This document shows positions 10,726 to 24,690 of a DNA stretch of 64,000 bases, one piece after another. Both the position numbers and the translations under genes were made by a program. The stretch spans positions 41,686,001 to 41,750,000 of the forward strand of contig OY747704.1 of the NCBI GenBank assembly GCA_963556495.2. The letters are read 5' to 3'. Each line of letters begins with the position of its first letter. Positions within the stretch are counted from its first letter, which is position 1. The DNA is from Valencia hispanica. Its lineage: Eukaryota > Chordata > Actinopteri > Cyprinodontiformes > Valenciidae. The notes beneath the pieces were generated by a model, which worked only from the letters and a program-made list of their open reading frames with translations, was not told the origin of the DNA and ran no database searches.

Positions 10726-12184
10726 AATTTTGCAGTAACAGATAATTGTTCGCTACAATGCCTTGCAAAAATAATTTTTTCATATTTTTTCACCCACAAA
10801 CAATGTAGCTTATTTGCATTTCATGTAATATAGCAAAACAAAGCAGTGCATAACTCTAAAGAGAAAGAAAAAAGGCCAGGCAGGAGGGCATTTTTTTGCT
10901 AAGCTACTTTAGAAGGTATACATACACCTTTTTCTTTTCCACAAATGGTCTCATTACAACTACAAATAAAATCGGTTTTTTACTGAAAGTGACCAAAAAT
11001 GGTAAATCAGTGTTTAGCATCAGAGGCATAGATGTCAACCACAATCAACATTATGAACCTTTGGAACATGGTTATGAAAATCTGTGTTGATGAATGTTTT
11101 TTTCTTCCTGGGAATGAGTTAGTTTTTCTTCTGTTTGTTAGCAACCATGGATGAGTTTTCCAAATAAGACTCAAGAAGTCCCTACCATCGAAATGTTGTG
11201 TATATTTTGGCAAAGCAAACATCAGGAAGAGATTACTGATGCCTCTTCTGTTGGAATGGCTTTTATGATGTTATGAGATTGCTTCAAGTGTTTACATTTA
11301 TGCTTCATGTCTTCAATAGGTTGTGCAAGATGTCAAAATGTTTAAAAACACTCTTCGGAATTACATGTAAGTTTATGGTTTTTGTATGAAATACTTTATG
11401 AGTTAGATTCAGATCAAACTCATCTGTGTCCTTATTTCTGATCTAATTTTCAACACAAAACAAAACAGGACTTTATTTTTTCCACCCACAATCGTATACT
11501 TCATATCGCCAAGAAGTTTTAACCCCCAGTTAAAAGACCAACATAACTGGCCTGGAGATAAATCAGCTGATATTTGCCTTTTTTATTGGTAATTGGTCCA
11601 GACACATCTTGCTGATTTTTAAACAGGGATTATGTTCCCACTGTATTGTCTGTCTCAGCTACAGTTAGACCCCAGAGTTCTTACTACAAGCTAGCTTCTG
11701 AAAAAAATCAAAACTAAGTCACAATAGTAAGACGCCACATTGTTGTTTTTATAGGCATTCATATTAATTTAGGTAAATACAAGATGACATTTTTAGAGGA
11801 AAAATCCACAATATTTGCCTGATAGCTTTTTGTTAGTACCATGGTGAAGTTAGTTTATCTAGCAGTTTAGCTAGGAATAGCTTTAAATAGGTGTTGTGCC
11901 AAGGAAGGTGTCCTTGTCAGAATTTGTGCACCGTGTTGGTCTTGCTCAGAAGGCAGGGACAGCGAATCTAAATGACCGAGCATCAATTTGTAGATTTGAA
12001 AATAGTTACTTTTTGCTTTTTTGGAGGGTTGTTAGTTTTTCGTTCAGACTGTGGTTCACAACAAAATTTAATGCTTTTATTTTCCTCTCTTGTTTAATGC
12101 AATATGCATGTTTTCAACTACTAAAAGACTGTGTTGGCTTCAAAAATGTCATAAATACACCAACCTGAATATTCGTCCGTCCGT
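10726..12184. other. Intergenic, nothing recognised
   Basis: AT-rich, with short chance ORFs only. No repeat family, splice-bounded exon or RNA gene could be supported. Confidence 0.5.
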
Positions 12185-12372
12185 CCATCCATCCATCCAT
12201 CCATCCATCCATCCATCCATCCATCCATCCATCCATCCATCCATCCATCCATCCATCCATCCATCCATCCATCCATCCATCCATCCATCCATTCATCTAT
12301 CCATCTATCCATCCATCTTCTCGCTGCAAGGCAACAGTGCCACCAACTGTGTAGCCCCTTCAGAAAGCCCAG
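12185..12372. repeat. (CATC)n microsatellite plus short L2-like repeat fragment
   Basis: Tetranucleotide CATC units run from 12185 to 12317. The next 55 bases (cgctgcaaggcaacagtgccaccaactgtg) match a familiar fish LINE/SINE segment, so the microsatellite may have grown from that element's edge. Confidence 0.75.
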
Positions 12373-14109
12373 AAAACTATTGATCCTGCAATTGCAAGCT
12401 GCCTGAAAAAAAAAGTGCTCTGAAGTTGGGGAGCTTTTAAACTGTATAGTATTCAACCACAAATCATTATTGTTTCATGTTTTCTTTGCATAACATACAC
12501 AACCTTTCAAGTCACAAACACCTCATGTTAACTGCATTTACATTTTGGACAGAAACTCATTCTTTCTCAAACTTTCGATTGATATTTTAGGAATCAGAGT
12601 AGTTATTAGAATAAAACAGTTACACCAGCGCTTATTTTCACACAAACATCTAAATGCGTCAACTCTAAATCCAGGAAAAGCATCATAATAACTTCCTCTC
12701 ACAGCCGCTAACCATCATACCCAGTTATCTGTCTCAGTGTCTCCCAAGTTCTGTCTGCATTTCCCATGGAGTTGCCCTGCAGTTGAGAGCATCTTCATGT
12801 CTCTGGAGACCAGGGTGCTGCTGTGACCACTCTTTACTATTTACAGACTGCTCTGCCTCCCACAGTGTTCTGGAAATGAGGCCAGCTAAATGACACCATG
12901 CCTAAGACGCAACACACAACTGAGGCATCATGCAATTGACAAGACAAGTTGGTTTCAGACTTGAAGAATGCTTGGAGGCTGGTGTGTCAGGCTGTGTTTA
13001 AAACAACTCCCACTGCAACAGGAAAGGAGAGCTGGTGCGAACATACTGGTAAGAGCAGTCATTGGGCTTCGTTTGTAAGTTGTGCGCTTGCTAAATAACG
13101 CAGAGTGTGAGGCAGGAATGCAGAAAATAACAATGTGGTGGTGTTTGAATTGCATGGTTACAAACACAAACCAAAATGTGGAAATAGTAATTATAATTAC
13201 ATGTGAAATGCAGAGAAAGCTAACAGGATCTGAGCTAGGCCCTAAAACTTACATTGTTTGTGTATTGAATTAAACCAAAATGAAACCAGCTGAAGTTATT
13301 TGAATTAAATTATACTTTTCTAATCCCGAATTTGAAAACCAATTCAAATATAAATAGCCAAAGCCAATACTGCTATATGTTGAGCATTGGCAATAGTTGT
13401 AATTTTTTAGAAACATAAAAATATAAAATTTGACGCAACCTGATAAACACCAGTCAACAGAAAAACTGTTGTATCAGATTTCTTCTGTTTTGTTTTTATT
13501 CCAGCTCTCAATTGCATTTTAAATTTATAAAAAGTTGGAAAGTTTTCTCTTACACCATGTTCATTTTTTTCTACTTTTCCTGAGAATACGGTTTTTGCAT
13601 TGTTTGCATTAAAGTCGATGTAATTTATTCCCACACCATGCCACGTCTATCACTCAATCAGTTGTTTGTACTCAACCTCCCGACCATCTCTTTCTTACAC
13701 AAAAACTGTGGAGTCATGTGAGGGTCTCTGCAGAAAGACTCAAAACTGTCTTACCGCACAATGATCTACTATGTGAAAGTAGAAGCAGAAGAAAGTGCTT
13801 ATCTATGTTGTATGGAAATAAACAAGAATGGATGAAGATGTTAAATGAAACAATACCTTTTGATATTTTCATTTATTATAAGCATTTTGTTTCACCGAGA
13901 AATCTTTTTTAAACAAATCTTGGACAGCTTTGTGGGGCACCTTTGCCTACACTCATGAAGCTGGATAGGTGCTGATCTTTGACAGGGCTTCATATTCCTA
14001 CTAAGCATGAATTTTTTATTGCCATGGAGAAGTTTTGTACCTGGTCTCAAAAAGAAATAATTTGAAGTAATTATCTGTAATCTACTCATGGTGCAGTTCA
14101 AGGAAAAGT
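12373..14109. other. Intergenic, nothing recognised
   Basis: No coding exon, RNA gene or repeat family recognised. Short ORFs here have no domain-like content. Confidence 0.5.
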
Positions 14110-15068
14110 GGTTATGTGACTCCATCCATCCATCCTGGTATGGTCTATTCGAGGGTTCTGGAGAAGAGGGTCCGATGGAGAGTCGAACCTCGGATCCAGG
14201 AAGAACAATGTGGTTTTCGTCCTTGCCGAGGAACACTGGACCAGCTCTACACATTAAGCAGGGTCCTGGAGGGTGCATCGGAGTTCGCCCAACCGGTCTA
14301 CATGTGTTCTATGGACTTGGAGAAGTCATTTGACTGTGTCCCTCAGGGAGTCCTGTGGGGGGTACTCCAGGAAAATGCGGTACCAGGCCCCTTGATACGG
14401 GCTGTTCCTGTCCCTGTACAAACGGACTTAGAGCTTGGTTCGTATTGTCAGCTGTAAGTTGGGCTCATGTCCGGTGAGAGTTGGACTCCATCAAGGTTGC
14501 CCTTTGTCACAGATTCTGTTAAAAACTTTTATGGACAGGATTTCTAGACACAGCCAAGGTGTTGAGGGGATCCCTTTTGGTGGGCTCAGGATCGGGTCTC
14601 TGCTTTTTGCAGATGATGTGGTTCTGTTGGCTTCATCAGACCGTGATCTACAGTTTTCGCTATAGCGGTTCGCAGCATAGTGTGAAGCAGCTGGAATGAA
14701 AATCATCACCTCCAAATACGAGACCATGGTCTTTAGCCGGAGAAGGGTAGAGTGCCTTCATCAGGTCGGGGACAAGGTCCTTCCCTAAGTGGTGGAGTTT
14801 AAGTCTCTGGGGGACTTGTTCACGAATGAGGGAAAAATTGAAGGGGAGATTGATAGGTGGATTGGTGTGCCATCTGCAGTGATGCGAACACTGTACCAGT
14901 CTGTTGCGGTAAAGAGAGAGCTGAGCTGAAAGGTGAAGCTCTCGATTTACCATTTGATCTATGTTTCTACCCTCATCTGTGGTAAGCAGCTAGTGACCGA
15001 AAGAACGAGATCACGATACAAGCAGCTGAAATTAGTTTCCTCAACAGGGTGTCTGGGCTCTCCCTTAG
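14110..15068 (+). mobile_element. Rex3/RTE-like LINE relic, copy B
   Basis: Reverse-transcriptase core of the same family as copy A. It reads RIQEEQCGFRPCRGTLDQLYT, VYMCSMDLEKSFDCVP, then after a frameshift VGLHQGCPLSQI and GGLRIGSLLFADDVVLLASS, so here the FADD catalytic box is intact. A stop interrupts the frame right after (LQFSL*RF near 14664). Thumb-region sequence continues to about 15065, where a hAT-like left end replaces it. Frameshifts, at least one stop and the missing 5' half make it inactive. Confidence 0.72.
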
Positions 15069-16079
15069 ACAGTGGTTCCCAAATTATTTCTGCTCTGCCC
15101 CCCTTTGGTTTATAAGAAAATTTTCACCCTCCCATCCAGTATAATTATTACTTTTTTAAGTTAATTTATTATTTTACTTTTCATAAGTTTTACTGTGTAG
15201 TATTATATTAAATTGCTTTCAATACATTTTTATGCCTCTCTGTGCACAATTGGTTTAAAACATAAAGAACTCAGAGGGAAAAAAAAACTATTGTAAAGGC
15301 TGTTTTGCTAACCTGAGGTTTTCAATCATAACAACTTTTCTAACTGGTGTATGCGTGCTGTGATCTCACTTTATCTGCCAGGTGGAGGTGTGCGTTTGTG
15401 CCCTGCATCACTGAATGTGGTTCATGGAACATTACCTTCAGAAATATGCCACTATATGAAAGTTTGATTACAAACTTAGAGTAGGCTAAAAGACCCTGGA
15501 AGCAACTTCCCACATGACAGTTATCATTACTTGCTGTGAAACAGAACGACTGCCTGTCTGAGTCCAATTTCTCGCACAGTAACTCAAAAATCTGGCCTTT
15601 GACCATTTGTGTTTTGATTTAGTTGACTGTGCTGAAGACATCAATCAGTAGGCTACCTCGTCAGAAAAAAATCTGGTTAAATTACCCTGAAGTTCCAATA
15701 GTGGAAACGCGCCTATAGTCTTTGCCCCATCTGTGCAGATTTCTAGAAATTCCCTCTGTCCGTTGACATCTCATAAATGCGCATAACAATAGCCCATAGT
15801 TTGCTGGCCTCTGTTATGAATCATAGATGGAACCATGTCCATAGTGCAGGAAAGTTGTGTGCGGGGTTTTCACCCTGTGCCACTATGTACAAAACTTTAT
15901 ATAAGCTCAGGTGATCATTTGCAGGTGTTTGGTGTAACAGAATTATAGGCAAGATATGCTTTGTCATATTTTCTACTCTTTGGCTTGGAAGGAAGTCAGT
16001 TTAAAAGCTTATTTGGCAATGTTTTATCTATTGCTTTGCGTTTATGGGAGCCTCGTCAAAAAACCTGTGAGTTATACAA
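15069..16079. other. hAT-like left end and a GC-rich MITE fragment; otherwise anonymous
   Basis: The sequence starting cagtggttcccaaattattt at 15069 resembles the left terminus of fish hAT elements and breaks the Rex3 copy. No matching right terminus (gggaaccactg) was found. Bases 15656-15712 match the right end of the MITE at 39795-40861 (cgtcagaaaaa, ctggttaaattaccctgaag, tggaaacgcgccta). No gene. Confidence 0.45.
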
Positions 16080-16275
16080 ATCAAGGGGGGCCAGTTGAGA
16101 TGGTTCGGGCATCTGGTCAGGATGCCTCCTGGACTCCTCCCTGATAAGCTGTTCAGGGGACGTCCCATCAGGAGGAGACTCAGAGGAAGATCCAGGACAT
16201 TCTGGAGGGACTATATTTCTCGGATGGCCTGGGAACGCCTTGGGATTCCCCCCGAGCAGTTGACCCAAAAGCAAA
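16080..16275 (+). mobile_element. Rex3/RTE-like LINE C-terminal fragment
   Basis: Encodes QLRWFGHLVRMPPGLL, RRRLRGRSRTFWRDYISRMAW and ERLGIPPEQL, the C-terminus of the family in copies A and B. It probably belongs to copy B: the ~1 kb between 15069 and 16079, together with loss of about 80 bases of the consensus, separates the two parts. Confidence 0.62.
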
Positions 16276-19200
16276 ACACACCCTGTTTTTTAATCACCCA
16301 ACAGCACAGAAAGAATTAAAAACATCAAGATTTACAAGAAAGTTTGGATGAGATTCCCTTAAGTATATGAAATGTAATGTCAATGAAATATGTTACGCTA
16401 TACTTAGGGCAACCAGCGGAAACAGTTTTAGAACATTTACAGAATTTGTTGGAATTTTTTTAAAAGTGAAACAACTCTTCAAATATGTTCTACACTAATT
16501 TGCCTTTTCTTTTGCAAAGAACTATTTATGAGCTTAACATGTGGTAGAGTCCCCCCCCCAAAAAATACAAAACTCTTGCTGTTGTTAGATTTTTTTTTTT
16601 ACAAGTTGTGACATAAAGACAATTGACTGCAACCACAAATGTCTTTATTTTATTTCTTTAGTCCTGCTTTTAGCAGTGTACATAGCTGCACAGAAACATT
16701 TTTTCTTCTTTTTCTCTGAAAGACTTTTAGGGGGATGGGTGAAGGTAACAGGAGGAAGGAGGGGCAAAACCAAACAACGTCAGAACGCAGTGGGATGTGT
16801 TTGTGGAAATGAAAAGGAAAGAGAACAGTCCTGAAGAAAGGAGAGGCGCTGAATGAACGCTTAGGAAATAGAACGACACTGCTAGAATTTGTTTAGCCTG
16901 CAATGAGTCCTGAATTCATGTAAGTAGAAAACAATGCAACATGGAAATATTTCAGCTCTGACAGATATATTGTAAGATTTTTATGAATGAAACTGTAGTT
17001 GAAGCTCTTTTTTCTGACTTACTCATAGCTTCATCTAAGTTGTGCTTTCATTTACAGAAACACGTTTGAGTTCATTGAAGACTTTATGCTTCATTCAATT
17101 CTTCATTCATTAGGATAATGTTGCTATTCACTGGGAGTAATAAAACGTGTTTAAAGCTAAAGTTAGGTAACTGTGTTCACAGATGACTGTTGCCACTCAG
17201 TTTAGATTCGACATGTGGAAGCAGTCAAACATCTCATCATAGTGTCATTAGGCTCACAGGAACACAACTGAACTGTTTTTACTTCCTAATCTGTCCTCCA
17301 CAAATGTCCACACAGCAGCCCCTCTCTTTGCAACCACAACCTCATGTCCTTGAAGTCCAGAGAGGAGGTTCATCAGCGCTGCAGCCACCCATCATGCTCT
17401 GTGCACTTTGTGCTAGTTAAGAGGGGATGTGGTGCTACTTCACAAGCTAAACAAACCTAGAAACCTCTGTAGTGTTTATAGAAGCCGGGATCAAGGGCAA
17501 GTTTTAACAAAATGATGACAATTTTACATCCTGTCTTGATTGTAAAATGATTGAAAAGCATTATCAAATAATTAAACTGTACTTAAATGTATATTAACAG
17601 CTATACATCAACAGTGCTCTGTAGATTTCAGGACTTGTTTTAAGTTGCAGCAATGCTGTAAATTACTTTAGAGACTGCCTTGACATGTCGTGCTTTCCCA
17701 AAATTAGTTTTGATGGTAGAAGAACTGCCACTGCTGGCTGACTAATGCACATAAAGCACTTTGAACTGCATTGTTGCTGATGTGCTACGTATATAAACCT
17801 GACTTGACTTAAAGCACATGCAAGGCTTTTTAAAATGATGCAAAAATAAGAAAATGTTAATGTGCGTCCACTCATCAATTCTCATTTTTAACTGAAAATA
17901 GATTGCAAACTTTTGTTATGGAGCTGCATTTATGATGTTCAAATAGACTCTTTTTGGACAGCTTCAGAGACTTGTAAGTCGGCAATTCTTGCTGGACCTC
18001 AGAACAAGTTCAATAAAATAAAGGAAATTATTTCTGCTAACTACTTGTTCTGGAGCTGGGTTTAGTTGCAGCTTCAATCAGACATTAGTACATCATAAGA
18101 GGTTTAGAAACCTAGAAGTAGTATTTTTGCTGGACCTCAGAGCTCTCAAAAATAAAAAAGGACATGACTTTTCTTTAATAATGCAGCTTAAAAATGAGTG
18201 TTAGAGCTCTATGGAGTTCTTTTTGCACTGGAGACTTTTTCAAACTCCTGTGGTTTCTTGGTTGTCATTTTTTTACTTTAGTCAAAACAACTATAGTTGT
18301 TGTATGAGGTAGCTGAGGAAAGAAAAAAGTTCCTGGAGTGTGTCAGAGTAACAGGTTTGTGTTTCATGAGAAGGGCGTAACTGAAAAGTGAGGGCATGTG
18401 AGGTGGGACACTCAAAAAGTATTAATTAAGCTACATCCTAAAAGACTGTGGTAAAATATTGTTTAGTTGGCGCTTTAGATCATAGTCACTAGGATTTTTT
18501 ATTTTATTTTTGATCTGCAAATTGCTCTGCAAGTTTCAGTGGACACCTGAAAGCATCAACATGGAATAAGGGGTTGAAGTTTACCCACCTCAGATCCACG
18601 TCAGGAGGAAGCTGCAAAGTCTTAATGAATTCAAAATGAAAGAGTTAGCTGGGATTGTGGTGTAGATATGTGTGTTTATTTTGAAAAATACGTTGCTCAG
18701 CAGAACCTGATACAGATAATCTATTGAGGATGATGCACAACAACTTATCTTGTGTTTGAAGTAATGAATGCATTTAGACGTCTAGGAAAATGACTGGTGC
18801 ACAGAGCTCACTTGATGTCATCGCTTTGAAAAGAACGCTATGGGGGAAATGTCCAACACACATTTCATACATATGCTTGTTTGAATGTTGAGTGTTGATG
18901 AGTTAAATGACATTCATCTTTGGTATTATTATCCTGGGTGAATCTTTTGAAAGTGCACACCACCCTGTGATCTCAACCATCCACTTGTATGACTGAATCA
19001 TAATGTGAGGAGTTCATGTTTGAAGGATCAACCATACATGGATCAATGTCATTGTCTAAGGACTCAGAATGAATTAGTTTAGAAGCCTGCTCTTTAAAAC
19101 CTGACTCCGGATCCTCTGTTGTTGGCCTTTTGTCAATGGTTTCATGTCAAACACGCTATGATACAACTGCTATAAGTAGTGTTGGAATGCAGAACAGAGT

Positions 19201-21502
19201 CCAGCCCCATCCAAGTAGATAAAATCGATTTCATATATCTTAGTTGCAGAAGCAGCCAATACATTCTCTCTTTTACTGTCAACACCAACAAAGGGTGAAA
19301 AAAATTCACTTAGATTTTCAGAGAAAACCCAGATTTGCTCGATTAAGCCTTGCTTCTGAGAATCGGATGTGACTGATTAAAACTGAACATATACACTTGC
19401 TGGGGGTGAAAAAATATCAAAGACAGTTGGCCAACAAGGGGAATTGGGAGTTAGGTTTACAAAAATGCATCGGGACAACTTTTCTATATTCATTTTCTCT
19501 TTTTCCTGATGAGCATCATGGATGATCTTTCTGCCAAGCTGGCTTGTTTAAACCGTGCATACTTGCAGCTTTAGTTTAAGTTTTATGGCAGAAAAAGGGA
19601 AAGTTTGCAGAAAGGTGATCAGGTCCCTGCTGTTAAGTATGTGTTTGGATGAGTTTTTTCATAAAAATAAAAAGAGAGAAATGGTTTATTTGAGACTTGC
19701 CAAAAACGTGTAAAACTTGCACTGTGCCTCAGAAACAGCAGTACCAATACAAAAGATCAGAGTGGGAGTTGAATGGTTGGGAATGTTAAATGATGGTGTA
19801 CACCCTGAGTGAACAATTAGATGTTGTGGAGAGCTCAAGAAGTTCAGGATCCTGGCAGATGAAAGGGGCTTTTCTGGCACATGCACACAAATAAACATAA
19901 ATGAGGCTGGCTAATGCTTTTCTCTGGGGAAGTTATACGTTTGGATGTAATCTTGTCTTTGATGAGTTTGCATGACCTGCCATCTTTTACAATTTGTGTT
20001 TGAGAATTTGTGTCTCATTAAGATTTGCACCGTTGCTTACTTTTTGCTTACATGCTTTGGTGTTCTTTGTGCCATCAGAACAATAAATAAACATTATTCT
20101 TTGACTGTAAGAAAGTCAGAGCTGCTGGGATTACTTTACTCCCCATGAACAGTCTGGGGATAATGTTTATTGGCTATTCACAGCCTGAACTGTTTCTGAG
20201 TTTAATCAGGCTCTGCAAAATAAATCTGACAAATGTCTGGAGCACTGAAAAAGTATTTGATGGGTTCATCATTTGCAGGCTGATGTTATGAGAAGAAGCT
20301 CCTTCATGGGAAAAATCTTCTGCTATTGCAATTCTATCATGTTTATGAAAAGCAACAAAAGTGCGGACTCACATGGTTATGGTTTGCAAGAGAGGTTTCT
20401 TGAAGGGAACAGCTCTTATTTCAGAGCATGGGCAACAACCAATGAACAATAACTCATCTTTTTGTTTATTCTCCGGCTTCACTATGACTCAAGTCTGTTA
20501 CATTGTTACCTAAGAGTTGTCCTTAGATTTAAAGTTAACAATGTAAAAGCAAAAATAAGTGCTCCCGATGGGTACATGATTAAGTGTGGGAATTATTAGC
20601 CCTGGGTGCAGTTTCTCTCTGTATTTTGAAAGGACTTTGTTTGGTTTGAAAGATATCTGATGATGTCTGTTGGAGCCAAAAAGGGCCGGGTGCTGATGTG
20701 TTGTCATAAAATTGTGAAATGATGAATGGTTACAAGTCAACTCTGTAGGGCATGGATCTCTCTATTCTAACCAATTTTATGGTCCTGCTTTGTCAGAACA
20801 GAGTCCTGATGAGGTAACAGGAATGAAGCCTGTCTTCAGAAATTAACTGCAGGTTTTGGTGTTCCCAGTGTGGTTGCTGAATGAGCTTTATATAACTTAT
20901 ATAAGTTTTCCTCACTTCATGTTGAGCTCAGCTGTTTGCATCCCTTCACAAGAGAGGAATGTGTTTGGTCCTGCCTGATCCTGCCTAGTGTCCTTCTGGT
21001 GTTATGTCATATGGTTTTTTTATGGTTCTTGGAAACATGAGGGAAGTTAGGCCCTCATTAGTTGCTTGAGATTTGCTGACAGTCCCCGACATGTCGTTTG
21101 AGTTGCAGAAGGACGAAGAACTTTTTATGTTGGTTTTGGTTTGAGAGGCTTTTCTTCAAGGTGGTCCAGATGCTTGACCAAACAATTTCTAAGCAGATCC
21201 AGCGCAGCAGCCTAAGGAACAGATTGCTTTGGTTTGAGGTTTCTGGTTCAGGATATGCAGCTTGACGAGGGAAATAAAGGAAATAGTCTTCTTTGACTGT
21301 ATCATGTAAGCATGAGACCTTTAGATCTGGATGGCTAAGCTACAACTCCTTGAATAAGTTTTCACATCCCATGATACTTTCCACATTTTGTCATCTTTCA
21401 ACTACAAACATCAATGTTCATTATTGTCCATGAATAGATTTGTTTCTCTCTAACTCATCTTGGCTCAGCTGTGCTTTAGATCCCTCAACCACTGACATTT
21501 AA
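16276..21502. other. Long intergenic stretch, almost featureless
   Basis: Five kilobases without a supportable exon or RNA gene. A fragment at 17745-17815 (cataaagcactttgaactgc...gacttgactta) resembles the 3' tail of fish L2-like elements. Everything else looks like unique AT-rich DNA; conservation cannot be judged from one sequence. Confidence 0.5.
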
Positions 21503-21954
21503 AGAGCAAGTCACCCCAAGTGGTGATATGTGACGTTAACCAGTGTGATGTCAGCTGTACTGCTGTATGTAAAAGCAGCCGAGTCTCGCCCACGCCTCCA
21601 TAAGCAGTTGGAGTTGGAATAGCAAGATGACAAAGCTGTGTGTAAGTTGTCTTCAGTACTCTGCTGCTTGCATATTATTCTGTGTGGTAGACTTGGTGTC
21701 TGTCAGAGCTGCAGAACTATGTGGGATGAAGAAGGTCCATATCAGATGTAAAACCACTTCACAGCTGACTAGCTTTCATCTTGAAGCACATCTACTGTAA
21801 CATCAGCCAAACTCAGCATCATTGAGGATCCATTCAATGCGGGTAGGACGCCAGGACCTGTCCCTGTTTGAGTTGATACATATCTACAACACAAACTGCA
21901 CATCCACACAGAGTCTGAGGAAAAAAGATCAAACAATTTGAGGGTACTTGTCTT
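21503..21954. mobile_element. 452-bp TTAA-flanked MITE
   Basis: Its ends are AGAGCAAGTCACCCC (21503) and, on the other strand, AAGACAAGTACCCTC (21954), an imperfect inverted pair. TTAA flanks both (21499-21502, 21955-21958). The terminal pattern resembles the larger TTAA element at 9840-10671 (AGAGTAACTAAACCCC), but the interiors differ. No ORF. Confidence 0.55.
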
Positions 21955-21958
21955 TTAA

Positions 21959-22799
21959 AAGCAACAGAAAGCAACCATAACTGGTTTGTAAGAGATCATA
22001 ATTCCAAGTGTCTGATGTGCTTTGAAGTGTAAAATCCTTCTTCCTCCGCACTCCAGTAAACACAAAGAAAAACTAGCCATCATCAGGGAATTGCTACTCA
22101 AGGACTTTCCCAAAAGTTTGTTCAACAACCGGCAAACAAGCGGAAAGTTTTCATCCATCTCAGGATGCAGTGACCTTTTCTGCACAGTGAAACAAACTGT
22201 TTAGTTATAGTTTAAAGGGTTTTATAACACTGTCACAGTACTTGCCTTTCCGGCATGTATACTTCTTTAACCATCTGATGCTCAGGCTGCCAGACATGTT
22301 AAAACAAATTTCCTTGCATACAACTTTGATGCAACTTCAGCCTGACAAATACTTTTATTTCAAAAATCGTAGGGGACTTGAAAATGTCACACTGCCACAT
22401 GCTCAATTTGATACAATATTTAAATCTTGTCACACTGTGAGACTGAAGATGCCAGGCAACACGATTATTGCAGGAGCAGAATCATAATCAGTCTGACTTT
22501 AGATGGAAATCTAAAATGGAGAAAAGGATTAGCAAAAAGACAACCATAGAAGTACTTATGATAATGAGCAGGTATATGTTGCCGCACAATTTTCTCCAAC
22601 GTTTTTGAAAAAAGTGGTTGTGAAAGTGCTCAATCATCTGTCAGAAGCCAATGACACATAATAACAACAAACCACTGATTCAGGCCCATAAGAGATAAAA
22701 AATTTTTTTTTACATTTCTTTCAGAATTTTTTTTTCTAAGATTGTCAGTAACTGTAAAGTGAAGATACAAGAAAGGAAGAGTAACAAAGATAACACAAG
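21959..22799. other. Intergenic, nothing recognised
   Basis: No coding or repeat signal that I can support. Confidence 0.45.
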
Positions 22800-24690
22800 A
22801 AAACATCACAGTCTCCCTCCACACCCGCAGGATGGCGGGGGAGAGAAAAAAAAAAGACAAAACAAATCAACCAGTGCAAACTGAAAACTACACAACCCCA
22901 ACCCAAATAGATATATGAATACATTAACAGCGTCACTGAAAAGCTCATGGTACAGATTATTACAAGATTTAGTAATGGTAACCTAAGCCTAAGAATGTAT
23001 CTGTAAACACCTGAATCCCCTCACCTGTGTGTGTGTGTTTATGAGCATGCTGGTGCACATCCCAACGGCCACCCGCCCCATGCCAATAGCCCCAGCGGAC
23101 GGATGGCATCTCCAGGCCAAGACCAGCCAGCACCCGGACACCCGAATCTCACTCCCGCACACTGCAGAGGACCAAGCATGCAACCAAGGTCAACCAAACC
23201 CACCAATGAACCGACCAAGCATGAAGCACAGAACAGAAAACCAAGTGGAGATGCCAGACCTGTCCCCCGCTGAGCCACCCAACAGCTGCCACCAAACAAG
23301 GCGGCAGACCGACACCCAAGTCCACCCAGGCAGGCACCAGGGATGAACCGACACGCCACTTGAGCACCAAGCCCCGGACACAGAGAGCCACCAATGCACC
23401 AGTGGGTAGAGGCATCAGTCACCAGCAGGGAGTGACGGGGGGGGGCCCTCATTGGTGGGGGGCCTGAGATGCGCCAGGCCAGAAGGGACCCCAAGACCCA
23501 ACCTGACAGATACATAGGAACACACAGACACAGTCATGCCTTTCCTCCCTCTTATACACATACATTCTCATCTCCACCTCAAGGCACACAAAAAAGGATG
23601 CTGAACACCCTCACAATATTCCCCATACACACTCTATACTCCCAGGTCCATGTACTGATACCCCAGCAGAGCAACTAGCGCCTGGACCCCTGGGGAAGGC
23701 AGCCACACATCCTCCAACCCCCACCCTGAGCCCTCAGTGTCTATATGCAGTTTAACTGTGGGCACCAGAGGCGAAGCTGATTGAACAGCTCCTCCTCTGG
23801 CTGCCGAAAAGCCTGCCCAAAAGTCCCTACATGTGTGTGTCATGAGAATGTTATAAGTAAGAGTGTCTGAGGTGTGTAGTAAAATTGGTACACATGCAGC
23901 CAAGGAGTAGCGGAGATGGAAACCTCTCCCCACACCCCAGTGACTTGCCTACACCCCAAGGACCTACATGAGTGGTAGAGTGATTGAGTGGGCGAACAGA
24001 GGTGGGAGGGAAGGACTGGGGGACAAAATGCCTTCCCAGGGAGCCAGCTCCCCCACTGATTCCAACAGGCACCCCAGTTCTCCAAGATCCACCAAGGGAG
24101 GGAGGGCCTGGCACGTCCACCCTGAGGCCCATGGCCAGCCCCATCCCAAAAGAAAATTTATACCCACCTCGATATTCGGTCTACTATCAAAACATAAAAG
24201 ACATTAGACACCCAGGTTGAGTTCTGCCCCAGGACCACAGCCAGGGGGCATGGTACCCCAGAACCACCCAAGCCCCCCCTAGACCCCCCCCCCCCCCCCC
24301 AAGAGAAGCACGGCTACCAGGCCAGTAACCCATGTCCACCAGTGTAACCCCCGAAGGCACCGCATGCCGCCACCAGGAGCTACCACCCATGGCCACCAAA
24401 GCCTTTGCTTGGGATCTTTGCAAATAAGTAATTTATTCTAGTTTTAAAAGTGGGATGTAGTTTAGCTTTGTTAAATCTGCCAGTTTTGGTGAGACATTGA
24501 TACCTAAATAAGTCATATTCCTTGACTGCAGTCGTGTATTAATGGGATTCTGGACAGAACAATTGATTGGAAGAACTGTAGATTTTAACCAATTTATAGA
24601 ATAATCTGAAACTTTTGAGTAAGAGTTTATCAACCCGATTTCATGAGAGAGAGAGGTTTGTGAATGCTGGAGAAAAAGTAATACATCATC
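22800..24690 (-). mobile_element. L1-like LINE, reverse-transcriptase end and long GC-rich 3' UTR
   Basis: Reading the - strand from about 24690, the translation has DDVLLFLQ (the RT catalytic DD box), YSKVSDYSINWLKSTVLP and MTYLGINVSPKLADLTKLNY, conserved text of L1/Tx1-clade reverse transcriptases. The frame stops near 24433. The remaining 1.5 kb (24430-22800) is a C-rich (on +), low-complexity 3' UTR of the kind found in percomorph L1 elements, with a poly-C run at 24283-24300 and a CA-rich block near 23515-23640. No poly(A) tail was identified at the 22800 side, so the 3' boundary is approximate. Confidence 0.5.

Noticed and set aside
12090..12462. Ser-Ile-His-Pro and Trp-Met-Asp-Gly repeat ORFs
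   Set aside because: Translation of the (CATC)n microsatellite.
23029..24423. Several overlapping Pro/His-rich and Gly/Trp-rich ORFs on both strands
   Set aside because: They lie in the GC-rich 3' UTR of an L1-like element; codon content is low-complexity.
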